Positions 1 to 11,837 of a stretch of 64,000 nt of DNA are shown here, piece after piece. Under the pieces are notes generated by a model. That model had not been told where the DNA came from. It was given only the letters and a program-made list of their open reading frames with translations, and did not search any database. The stretch is taken from contig ML210160.1 in assembly GCA_004369085.1 (NCBI GenBank), positions 211,830 to 275,829 on the forward strand, given 5' to 3'. A program made the position numbers and the translations under genes. This stretch comes from Coprinopsis marcescibilis. Lineage: Eukaryota > Basidiomycota > Agaricomycetes > Agaricales > Psathyrellaceae. The first letter of the stretch is position 1. Each line of letters begins with the position of its first letter.

Positions 1-39
1 ACAGGTAAACTACCATCACTGCCACTGACAGCGATCAAA

Positions 40-660
40 GTCATCCCGTGCCCCGAGCTCGATCATTATCCTCGTTGCTCACCGTTTTTGCCGGGGAGCT
101 CGATGTTGTTCTTGGCATTCATTCATCTCCGGTGTCTCAGACGAAATTTCAAGCGTAACTTATCAACTGGTGGACCTCGACCATTCACTGCGCCAAAATC
201 AGTCAAAATAGCTCAAGGATTGTCAACCTTGAACGACCCTTGATCATTCCCGGCGCTCTACCTACGAGAACCTTGTCATGAACTGCGCAGTTCGTTCATC
301 TAAGGTAGCAAAGACTACATTGCATGGGGACCAAGACCATAGCTGCGCCAGATTCACCAAGATAGCTCAAGAATTACCGACATGTCACGGTGGACGATCT
401 TGATCATCATCCTCACTGTCAGGCTGTCTAGTACATACAGCACCCTGTCGTGGACTGCTGGATGTTCATCGCTGGTATCTCACACGACATCTCATGGGGC
501 CACGACCATAGCTGCGCCAAAGTTGTACGACCCTGAACGACCCGGATCATCGTAACTGCCAGGCGCTGTCTACGAACTCGCTATCATGATCATGAGTTCT
601 TCGTCTCTGGTGTCTCTGAGCGTCATTGCATAGGGACTACAGGCATCAGCTCGAAATCCA
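40..660. repeat. degenerate tandem repeat, about four units of 135-180 bp
   Basis: Several short anchors recur in the same order. GATCAT is at 61, 242, 402 and 545. TTC(A/G)TC followed by a GGT-containing stretch is at 122, 296, 465 and 600. GACCAT followed by GCGCC is at 179, 335 and 504. The spacing implies about four diverged units of 135-180 bp. The array may continue left beyond the window. I see no coding frame in it. It looks like an old minisatellite or the remains of a tandemly duplicated element. Confidence 0.6.
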
Positions 661-3021
661 TGTCTACCATTCCGTCCGCCAGAATGAAGAACCGACCCTC
701 TGACGACATTTCTCTGTTCCGAAGCTATTCCTGCTCAAAATCTGTGCATTCATGGCTCAAGAGCCCACTGCGTTGGACACTGTCCATTGAGGGATAGGAG
801 CATAAATCCTTGTCTAGGATATCATCCTACTGCAGCCAACTGATTCATCTAGACTACAGAAGTAAACCCAGAGAACCTACAGCGGAAGAAAATAGAACAG
901 CCCGCAGCCCATCGTGGAAGGCCTTCCTTGGTTCTAGGACGCGGAGAAACACTAATCCGACTCCAAAGTTTCGTTGTACAAACTGGAATTGGACGTTCAG
1001 TCCCTCCATATTGTGCCCCAGATCTTCACCTTCTTCAAGTTAACGTCACCTACCAATTTTCATTTCGTCTTCATGACACGGTATGAAACGTTCACTCGGT
1101 CATCCCCGTCCAGTATGCTCTCCAAGCTGCGCAGAACTGGAGTGACTAACGCTTCTCATGCGCCGTTCAGTTCTCGTTTCGGGCATTTCGCCTTCATCGG
1201 CGACGCATCCCACTCCAATCCACTTTTTTGGGTTCCCAACCACCGCGCTCATCGCTCTAGAACATGAGAAGTTAACCGCGAAACGGAGCTAGTTGACGCC
1301 CGTTGACCGATGTTATCGACTTTGTCTTTACCCATGAACATTTTTGTCTCAAGCGAATTACAAAAAATTCCCTTTTCGAGTATGCATTAACCTCTCCCCG
1401 TGCTTTCCCCAGCGGTTTCAAAATTATCCCCAAATTAACCCGACATTCGTTCCAGTTCTTGCTACCTGATACAGCAGTCTCAACCGCAACCAAAACAGAC
1501 TCCACCCTACCGACCGAGGAGGCTCCATCAATTCAGTCTTCTATTCCACACCATCCCCTGGGTACCTGCCCGTCTTTCACGGTCCAAACTAGGCAACAAC
1601 AGCTATTCCCACCGTGAGTAATTTCTCCCCAACAACACACTTCTCAACAACTCACCCTCACCCACAGCGCACACAGAGAGAGATATCGACAGCAGCCATC
1701 AAAACCCGCATCGCAACGCAGTTGCCACAAGATCGGCGTCTCGCTCTCCATCCCTAAGGCCCAAACATAATACATTGTCCGCCCATCTTCCCCTGTATCC
1801 ACTCTATTTGCGTCTCAAGTGCAAATAATAAATGATATCCTCAATCGGAGAACTATCTGTCTATTCCAAACACGTTCAAATCTCCGTTAGTTCGTGCATT
1901 CCTTCGCTTCTCTCAGTCAGCCATCCATCCATCTCGCCCCTCAAATCTTCCCTCGTCCAACAGCAACATTAACAACGCAATTGTCTGCGTGGCAAATCTA
2001 ATATCAAATCTCCCTGTGTACACCCACCGTGCCTTTCCCCCTTAACTTCCCCGCCAGCCCAAGAGCGTCACCGCTTCTTCCGTCTCGCAACACAGCCAGA
2101 TAGACCTGCTTTCCTCCCTTTTTTGGAAGCTTGGCAGAACTTCCAGATTCGCTCACTCTCAAACCAAATCTTGACAGCTGGGGGGAATAACCGGGTAAAT
2201 CCGACGTTCACACTCCCAACAAATCCCGCGCATGCCCTTCCCTGATCACAGGAGATGACGAACAGCCACCTATCGCTAGACCCACCCGCCCACCTGCAAC
2301 TCCCGCCATTGCTTAACTCTGGACTTCCTGACCTATGACATTTGTGCTTGCGCAAATGAGTCCCGTGGTGCTCCGCTCGGTCGATGGCCGAAAAGGAGTA
2401 GGAAAAACGGAAAGAAGTCATCATTATTCAACGAAAGTCACAGCGTTTGTCATACAAACATCTATCTCCACCGCCCGACATCGCAAGAGAGAGAGAAATC
2501 GAAAAATCACCGGTGCGCACTAACATACGAATGGTGGTAGTAGTCGCACAGTCGCTCACTCTCATCGCCCCGCCCCAAACCCCAGACCCATTACCGAAAC
2601 GCAACCCCTTGGGAACTGTTAAGAATCGACGCTTCGATTCTCCTTGACATGTTGATATGTTCACATCCATCGTCACCCGCCGCCTTTCCTTAAGGCACCC
2701 ATGGGAGCGAGCAAGCGCGCATTGTTGGACACACTCACCATCCTTTCTGATCATCATGATACATATATCGACAACAAAAAAGAAGCACAAAAGCTGTTAT
2801 GGCGTCCCGTTGCCCTGTGTCTAACCGGAACGCTCAATTGCAGCCTCGAGGCATTATCATAAGGGATCTCGATCGTTGCTATACCACACTTTACACACTG
2901 CCTAAATGCACAATAAATTCTTACTCTCATCAAGCTTTGACATAGAACTGCTCGTGATACCGATACCACCACTCTCTAATTGTACGTCCACGTGACCACA
3001 GTATGTACATGTGCACGACGC
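661..3021. other. gene-free stretch left of the GMP synthase gene
   Basis: I find no frame resembling a known protein here on either strand. From about 1380 to 2050 the plus strand is rich in pyrimidine runs, as fungal promoters and leaders are. An intron-like element with a GTGAGT donor and a CACCCACAG acceptor lies at 1614-1667, but no ATG-started frame flanks it. The last few hundred bases should hold the 3' untranslated region and polyadenylation region of the minus-strand GMP synthase gene. Confidence 0.4.
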
Positions 3022-5327
3022 TCAAAGCCACTCCACAGTCTGCGCAAAGTCTCGTCAGTTGATATCCGGGGGATAACGCTTAGCAAGAGAAAAATGATGA
3101 CGCACCGCAGGCGGTTTAGACGAGATATCATAGGTAACGCGATTAATACCAGCAACCTCATTCGTGACCCGCGAGGATATCTTTCTCAGCACCTCTGGCG
3201 GGAACACATACCTATCCAACACGATCGTCAACAAAGCGGCCCAAAACGCCCCAAAACAAGAAGGCGTACCAATCTGCTGTCATGAAGTCCTCCGACTGCA
3301 CTGCGCGCAACGCGATCACCTGAGAGAAGAAAAAAGAAGATTATCGGTCAGATAAGATGCCCATGACGTGCCCACCACTCCAAAACCGGGGTTTCAGACA
3401 CCCGTCACAGAAAAAGGTATAGGATGGGAATAGCCCTCACCTGCTCATACGTCCGAGCGTCGCCCATTACACCGACAGCTTTCACCGGCAGGAGAACCGC
3501 AAACGCTTGAGAAATTTGATCATACAATCCAGCTTTTCGAATCTCCTCGATATAGATACTATCCGCATGCTGGAGTATTTTAACTTGCTCCCGAGTGACG
3601 GGGCCAAGAATCCGAATCGCGAGTCCTGGACCTGGGAAAGGATGGCGTTGTACAAGTGGAGCTGGGATTGACAGTAGGCGTCCCAACGCGCGCACTTCAT
3701 CTGGTGAGATAAAATACCGAAAGGCTTGTTTAGCATTGCTCCCTCCTTCGGTGGCAGTGAAAAATGAATAGGACTCCATAGCTCACCTTTGAAGAGTTCG
3801 CGAAGCGGCTCAATCAGCTTGAGCTTCATGTCCTTGAGAAGTCCACCGACGTTATGATGCGTTTTGATTGTTGCACTAGGACCCTTGAAGCTGATGCTCT
3901 CAATAACGTCCGGGTAGAGGGTTCCCTGCAGCAACCAATCGACACGTCCCTTTGCAGCAGCTCCACGCTTTTCCTCCTCATCTGCAGCAGCTTCTATCTT
4001 TGCCGCTTCCTCTTCGAACACATGGATGAACGTGTTCCCAATAATTTTTCGCTTTTGCTCGGGGTCTTCAACACCTTCTAGGAGAGACAAGAAACGGTCC
4101 GACGCGTCTATGACTGTCAGATTGACACCCAAGTCCTTATTTAGCATATCGTTGACTTGCTTGGCTTCGTCCCTGCGAAGAACGCCATTATCGACCATGA
4201 TCGCGTGGAATCTATGGTGGGAGCCGGTAGATAGATAAGATAAAACTGACAATGTGTCCCATATGAGAAAGATAACCATACCGATCTCCAATGGCCTCAT
4301 GCATAAGTTTGGCCGCCACTGTACTGTCGACGCCTCCGCTGACGGCTCCAATTACACGTCCCTTAGGTCCGCAAATTTCACGAATGCGGTTAATTTCCTT
4401 CCCAATGAATTCTTCCTGTAGAGAAGACGAAGAAAATCAGTTGTCGTAATTTGCATCGCAAAGGTCACAATTGCATACCATGGTCCAGGAGGGTGTGCAT
4501 CCACAAATGTTGGTAATAAACCTTCCGATGACTTCCTTCCCTCGGGGGGAGTGGGTCACCTCTGGATGAAATTGGATACCATAGATAGGTTTGGAATCGT
4601 GCGCCAAAGCGGCGAATGGAGCTGTTCCAGTGTGACCTATCACATGGAAATTCGAAGGTGGTTTCGACAATTGATCACCATGGGACATCCAAACCTACCT
4701 CCAGAATTTAGTCATTCTGTATCGTGACCATGCAGAACTCTAATAGACGCGAAACAAACCTCGAGTTTCTCTCCCAATCCTTCGAATAATGCATCAACGC
4801 CATTCTCACCCCCAATCTTGTTAATCTGGACTTCTGCGAAGCCATACTCTCTGTGGTCGCACTTCGTGACCTCTCCGCCAAGATTCCAAGCCAGTTCCTG
4901 ATGGAAAGATGAGACAGAAGACTAAGCGCCAGCAGAATTCGTGTGTACCTGTAAGCCATAGCAGATTCCCAGTATCGGAACTCCGAGATCAAAGACAGCA
5001 GGGTCAACATGGGGCGAGTCCTTATCGTAGACCGAATAAGGTGAACCAGAGAGAATGATTCCTATTCAAAGCCCATTGAGCCATCCGTCACAGAAGACGT
5101 TCAGAATTGACTATACATACCTTTTGGTTTAAATGGGATATCCTTAATGAGGGTGGTGCATGGCATAAGTTCAGCGTAGACCTTATGTTCTCGACATCTT
5201 CTGGTGATCAAATGACTATACTGCGACAATCTGAATCAGACTGGACAATAGAAGGTTCCCATAGCCATACCTGAGAGCCAAAGTCTAGAATGAGAATAGT
5301 GTCGAATTGATCATGAATTTCCGCCAT
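3022..5327 (-). CDS. gua1: GMP synthase (glutamine-hydrolysing)
   Basis: The enzyme converts XMP to GMP using ATP and glutamine, the last step of guanylate synthesis in the cytosol. The start codon at 5327-5325 opens with [19 protein letters not shown], a typical N-terminus. A class I glutamine amidotransferase domain follows, with the nucleophile motif GICYGLQ (near 4970) and the histidine of QFHPEV (near 4590). The ATP pyrophosphatase P-loop SGGVDST lies near 4330. The dimerisation domain holds [15 protein letters not shown] (near 3640) and ends in SSKPPATVEW plus one residue at the TGA at 3022-3024. The gene is split by many introns. One near 3250-3310 separates DWY from [10 protein letters not shown], and one before the last five codons is closed at about 3040. 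All catalytic motifs are present, so it should be functional. It is a single housekeeping gene with gene-free DNA on both sides. Confidence 0.96.
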
Positions 5328-8300
5328 TTATACGAGGCGCAACGCGATGAAGGAACAAGCTGAGAGCAATTAAGAAAATCTAAAGCAGACATTCCAAATC
5401 GGGCCGCCTGCAAATACTCGATCATCTCACGTGTTGCCAAGCCAGCGCTAAATTTAGCGCTTTCGTTATTCTTGGCTTCCAGGTACGGCCCGCCCATAAC
5501 GTTAATCTCATCCCTGTAGTGCAGTAAAAGAGGCAAATAGAACTCATTATTCGACTTGGTACACGCGGAAAAAGTGGGCTGCACAAGGGAGAGAAGAAGG
5601 ATCATTCAGGTGGCCATTTGGCTGGTTCTTAAGGTGGAAATTCCCCGAGTCCGAGTGCTTCTGACCCTTGTGCCCCGCCTATTTTGACAGGAAACCTCAC
5701 GGTTATTTCCTCAACATGGAGAAATCCTCATAATTGCTAATATGACAGCATTAAGGCTCGCTTTTCCTTTTATAAGGAAGCTATGCGCGGATCGCGGGAT
5801 GGGAAGCCCTTCGCAGCTGTCCAAATCACTCGCCACACAAACAGACAATCGCTCGGGCTGTTTAGAGCGGCCAGAGAACACCACAAGAACCTTGCAAGCA
5901 TGTAGCAGTGTCAAACTTGGGCCTCGCTACACCTTACAAGTGTCTTCTTCTCACTAGAACCATGTGCATTCGCAGCCGAAGCGCGTGAGCACATCGGAGG
6001 CCTGCGAGAAATTTCGTGGCTCATCGAAGTGTCCCTTTAATCACCTAGCGTAACTGTCTTATCCTCGTTCTCTGAGTGGCTTACCGCTTGCACATCCGGG
6101 AGAAGACTCGACAGTTCGATGCCGATCCAGCACATCGACGCCAGATTTCTGGCTATGCCCGGCTGGTCACAACCCTTGCCCTCAGGCTTCTTCCGCCAAT
6201 CGCGGTGCGAGGCCGCTTCCGCGTTCTCAGAACATCCTTGGAAGTAGGAATTCCGAGACCGCGGATGGCTAATCGTCAGCATGGCAAATTAGTTTCCTCA
6301 CGTATCCTTGTGGAAAGTCCCATTTATGACCAGGCGTCGAACGTTGAATACTTTACAGCATGCCATACCGTAACCCGCTAAAAACCAGCCGACTTGACTC
6401 GGAGCCGTGGACTCCGACCAGGCATGCCGATGTGTATATGGAATATGCTTGCCCCTTTTCAGTCCAATTGTGGCTTCTGAATTCCCGATTTATATACGGC
6501 CGCAAAGGCTTAGAATAGTCATTGCGCACTAGATGGAAAGATGACTGTTCAGTGCACCACGCTTTGATTCCGTTAGTACTTATCAAGTCGCTTCAGCAGC
6601 AACGTGCACAGAACAAGATGAAGGAAAACGTGACATTGACAAGAGCATCGGCGAAAGATTTTACTAACATCAACCGTCCATAACGCAAAATCTACTACGT
6701 GGACATGATATCCCACTGACCGAGCCGAACGCATTTGGTATCACTGGGCTGTGCAGTGATAGATTTAGGTTTCCCAAGACGGGTCTATACCCAGCAATCC
6801 AAAGTTTGACCTTCCAATTGTTTCTAGAGTTTTACTCTAGATCCAGCTAGACTTGGTACACTTCGGAGCAAATCCCCTTCATCACATTTGACTCATTGTC
6901 CTCAACCCGCCCTGGCGATAACGCAATCATCATGCATCATTCATGTTTCTGTTTTCGATTGGCAACTTCTTAAGGAGGATGTTCAGCCATATTACAGCCA
7001 ATTCGGGAAATTGTCTATTCCTGGGAAATCAAAGGTTTTTATGTGGTGCTCGGTGTGTGCATCACTGCGCTAACGCCGCTTGCAGGCGTCGGGCGCAGTT
7101 GGCCCTGGTGCGCCGGTGGCTGCCACGGGCGAAACATTGATGATCTGCAAGGGGAAATGGCTCCAAGGCTATATAACGTACTACATACTCATCCTCTGCG
7201 CCTTGAAAGTGGTTTTAATCTTCGACCATTCCACTCTCATTTCTGTTGCCACTGACAAATTAACTACTGCACTCTTTCGTTTCGGTGACTGCGGGGAGCC
7301 ACGGGGCAGGCAACCGAGTGGGACTGGCGTTTCAGCACTGATGCAAATCAATTCCAAGAGTAAATGTGATAGATATCAGCCTGGCAGCCCGAAAATGCGA
7401 CAACAGCCCACAGAATAACCGAAGATCAAGTTTGGCACTTTGCGCGTTGTACTTCGGTGACCCACCCCCAGGAACAATCTATCTGCACTCTATCGTAGTT
7501 GAGCTTAGATGGGCGGCGATACAAGCCAGTTTGATAGAAGTATCTGAGGTCTACATTGTTGCGAAACCTCACTTCCGCGTCGGATACGATTCGGTGTGAT
7601 GGCAAAGGAGATACGGACAAGGAACAGGGTTATCGCTGGGATTATACTAAGTGGATGGTACTATTCCATCATCGATGATGCTGTCGATCCTGTGCCTTGC
7701 TTGAGGTTTTTGAGCCCTGACCATGCGCAACGATACCGAGACGACCGAGAGATAGCCAGCCAAAATGTAAACGCCAGCTGTACAGGTGAACATTGACAGG
7801 CAATATGCCCAGGGAATGAACGCATATCGAATACAGAATCCGTCATCGGAAGGCCTGCCCTCCCAACTCAATCCACAGATGGGCTCACAGACTGCAAGGG
7901 TTGCGTTGTCCGGAAAATTATATGAACCCACGTCCCAGCCAACAAGGGAATCTCTCAACAAATCACCTTGTCCAAAATATTCACATCAGAAGATCATACC
8001 CAACCACCTTTATCTTTTGACATGCCAATTTCATGCGTGTGGCTTCCTGCGATCTGAAAGCCGGACTCGATCAAGAGATTGGTTTAGGCATAGGATACAC
8101 CCCATACCGAAACGATGATATCAGGTCTTCTCCTGAAGGTCATCACTACCCAGGAACGCACCTGATCCGGTTGTTCGTCCATACATACCCAGTACCAGTC
8201 GAGAACTGATAGTAATAATGCACGCCGCCCCACGCATCCCGACCGAGCTGGACGCCGATTCGGATTCAAATGGCCCCAAATCATTGTCTGATTAACGACA

Positions 8301-10332
8301 CATTGCTCAATTTTGGCGTCGATCTGTTGCTAGGTCACGAGCAGGACCCATCACATACCCCGCAGCTCGCATTTGCATAACCCGACCCACCCCAAATTGA
8401 ATAACCATTGACTGAAATTGACACCCATCCTTCCACGAAGCGGGCCATCCAAGGAGGACATCGGAGCTGCCCACTGCCATCTTGCCTTACAGCGGCGTAA
8501 AACCACCCCATAAATTTTCCGATTTATTCTATTTGTTCGGGAGCCTGTGAATTCGAATTCTCGCTCCTAGCGAAGTTGTTTCGTGTGCCTGTTGGGATCC
8601 TGATATGACATGTGAGTTGCTATTTACTGGACAATTCAGCAGTGCTCGAACAATTTTCGCGTTTCACCTTCGCGAGCCATAGTCTCGTGGTCCTATTTTC
8701 GATGAAAGTCGATGCCTAGGCTAATTGAGGCCCTAGCAAGAGTTTGATCCTTCACACTAGCCTCGGTGCACTGATTGAGATATTGGTTCGGAGAAAATAT
8801 ACGTATCCACCGGGCGGAGTACAGACATCAGAGAAACGTGCATGAGGAAATGCGAATGAATCACGTAAATGGCCCACTTGAATTCAAGTAGGACAACCAA
8901 GAGCGACGAATTGAGCCAAGGAGCACCGCCTAGCGGTTATGAAAAGCGCTGGCGCCTTGTCAGCTACGTTTACTGCTGCGGGAAGGGGATTAGCGTCACC
9001 CCTTGTACCTCGCATGCACAGCAGGTGTACTCAACTGCTGACGATGCATTGATTATTGCCAATGGTCAGAGGTATCCGAAAACCGAAGAAAGGCATGTTG
9101 GCGCCTGATCGACTATCACTCGTTTTTGGGGATCTCCTGAGCTCGGATATGAGTTGGAGAATCGCAAATGTGGCTTGACCCAAGACAATGTTCTCTGATT
9201 GATAATGGGACTCATGCATACACCGCTCTTGGTTGCGCCGTTTGGAAGCTCCCAAAGGGCGCAAGGCTCTCAGTTCTGGAGTATGAAGGAAAGATCCATC
9301 AATGCGTCCAGAGCGGCTCGGACCAGTGGAAAAGAATTGGAAGCGGAAGTGACAATGATGACCGTGACTGTTCATTTGACCAATTGCTCGACAAAATCAG
9401 CCTCCAGCGAGACATGTTCACTCCGATAATGGGCTCTTGATAGCAATTCTCCAGTTCGAGAACAGTGGAAGTCCGATAGGCCAGGATCGGTGTTTCCTTA
9501 TTTTTGTTTCCGACTCGTTCATTACTGGATAGTCATCGAGTGAGCGGAGAAACGCCTGGAGCTGAAGCACGCAGAGGATACAGCTCACGGTTGTCATCTT
9601 TATCTGCGTTATTCTTGTACATGCACCTCCTTTGTGACGGTATCGAGGGAAGTGGGAGACCCACACTGGGACGAGGAAATGACAAAGAGAAATTCCTACG
9701 TACCTTTGGCATAAATCCGGGCCATATTTGGAGTATCGGTGAAAATAACTCGGCTTCTCCCGAGAGGGCTCATAGGAGTTTTGGGCCACAATCTAGTCCC
9801 CAAGGCGAAGCACATTGCTTCGCAAAATACAGCTCAGATGGTCTCTAGCCATCGAGCGAACTAACGTCTGGTTCTACGTGGGTACTACAACTGCAAAAAC
9901 GCCGCTGTGTGAGACTGACCCTCGAATAGAAAGTATCTTCCTGGCTCAGATGGGGGGCAAGAAAGAGACACAGCGTGTTTTTGAGATCTTTCCACATGTA
10001 AAGTCTCCGTCGTATGGCAGTTTTTAACCAAAACCCCATTTGGTGTTGCGTGCTTGGCTCGTTCCGCCACGGTACTATTGCCTAGATGGTTATGCGTCGG
10101 AGATGGGGTAAGCAGAGAGGATCTTGGACCAATCTCAAAACAACTGGTATTGATCCCGATCTGTCGTGCCCCCCTCCCTGTGAGAAGCGACTTACGACAT
10201 CTAAACCATCCCCATTTTCCGGGTTGTGGCACAATATTAAAAGAGAGCATCAACCACACGGAAAATGGTAACTCAACCTCCTCGATCCCGTCTCCCTCTG
10301 TTTGTTATCTAGTCCCCTTCCTCTCTCAAAAC
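5328..10332. other. gene-free stretch of about 5 kb
   Basis: No frame here resembles a known family, and no chain of short exons could be joined. The strongest hint is a hydrophobic minus-strand frame at 7647-7961 with clustered Tyr, Leu and Val, but it has no recognisable partner exons. The first part must contain the GMP synthase promoter. The end (about 10230-10332) contains TATTAAAA near 10233 and pyrimidine runs, consistent with the promoter of the Myb gene. The rest is intergenic or heavily decayed sequence. Confidence 0.4.
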
Positions 10333-11837
10333 ATGATCTGCCGGGAAAGACGCTCATGGACTGCAAAAGAAGATCAGCTTCTACGAGAAGCCGTGAACAG
10401 AGGTTCGTCAGCCACCTCATAGCCAGTGGATCGACATAGACAATGTATTGATTAACAACCGATTCTATAGAGGATCCCAATAACTCCAATCCCTCCAAAT
10501 GGCACGCTATCGCAAAGCATGTTCCCAACCGAACCAACAAGGACTGCCGCAAACGATGGTTTGCCAAGATGGCGTCTGACGTGGTGAAAGGCGGCTGGTC
10601 GCCAGAAGAAGATGAAAGGCTCGTGAAGGGCATCGAGCGCTATGGCACAAGGTAGCGACAATCTCTTCCTTTGTCAATGAGTGTTATCTGAGCGCGAGAA
10701 CAAAGGTGGTCCCTTGTCGCTTCCGTCGTACAGTCTCGCAACAGCGATCGTGAGTGCATGCACCCATACCACGCGGGCTCCTGTTTAACATGCCTTCCAT
10801 AGAATGCGCCAAGCGCTGGACAGACACGTTGAATCCTGCCATCGATAGGACGACGTGGACACCGGAGGGTGTGAGTTTCTCGCTGTCTGTCGCTATGATC
10901 CGAGCCCATGCTGACCCTATGTCATAGGACGAGCTCCTCCTCAGGGCTGTAGAGGAACACGGGAAGGTCTGGACCAAAATCGTGAAGACCTACTTCCCTG
11001 GTCGAACAGGGCTGTCGGCAAAGAACAGGTAATTATGTGGCGCACAATTCGTCAAACTGTCGCCTAACTTGGTTCGCAGGTACAATAGTATCACTCGTTT
11101 CAACCACGATACTGGTCGTGGCCCACGCTCTCGGAGAAAGTCATCTGTCGACGCCGGCTACTTCGCCAATCGCAAGGCCGAAAGTGTATCCTCCTCTTCG
11201 AGTGCTTCACCCACCACACCATCAATTGGTCTTCCAAATCTCGGCTCCCCACCAATGCCGTTCTCGTTAGGGGGAACGCAACTGCCCGCCTACGAAATGT
11301 CTGGGTGGCAGTCCCCCGCTTCTATGATTAGCGATGACCTATCTCCCGTGCACGGATACGAACGTAACGGGCGTAATGTTCCTTCGTCATCGTCATCGAA
11401 CGCGTCAAGTGACTCGTCGTACCAAACCCTCGACTTGAATGGAAACCTTCCCAGCCTCACGCCGACGGAGATGGGGCAGTCCCTCTCAGTGTATGGCAAC
11501 GGAACCCTTCTTCAAGGCAACGACTACTACAAGTCGGCAGCAGCATCGAGTCCCCGAATTGCCGAGCACAACAACTTCATGTCATCGCCCAATCCAGACG
11601 TTCTGTCATACTCGCAGTTTCCGACCATTTACACCGGCAATGGCTCCGACTTGACAAACCATTATTCGTCAATAGACAGCTCGATGCCTCATAGCATAGA
11701 GGGGCTTATCGGGATGCCTTGGGAGTCAGCAGCGATGTCGGATACGAAAGTCAAGTCTGAATTTTCTGTAAGTAACCTTCCTCATGCCGATGCTCAACAG
11801 CCTTTGACATAAAATCTGTCTTTAGTACATGTTTTAG
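10333..11837 (+). CDS. Myb-type transcription factor with three Myb repeats
   Basis: This is a nuclear DNA-binding protein. Exons 10333-10402, 10471-10651, 10706-10749, 10803-10870, 10928-11028 and 11080-11767 join in frame. They encode three consecutive Myb repeats in the first ~150 residues. Repeat 1 starts RRSWTAKEDQLL and ends KDCRKRWFAK. Repeat 2 starts KGGWSPEEDERL and ends SDQCAKRWTDTLNP. Repeat 3 starts RTTWTPEGDELL and ends SAKNRYNSITRF. The regularly spaced tryptophans are intact. The remainder is a Ser/Pro/Asn-rich, probably disordered tail. A perfect GTAAGT donor at 11768 with a TTTAG acceptor at 11825 gives a 58-nt intron and a C-terminus ending SEFSYMF at 11837 (387 aa). If that intron is retained, the frame ends at 11812 (398 aa). 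Target genes cannot be read from the sequence. Confidence 0.9.

Noticed and set aside
5285..5605. Minus-strand frame overlapping the GMP synthase start
   Set aside because: It is in a different frame from the clear start MAEIHDQ at 5327 and has no family features.
7647..7961. Possible membrane-protein exon on the minus strand
   Set aside because: The hydrophobic stretch is suggestive, but no neighbouring exons, start or family motif could be found.
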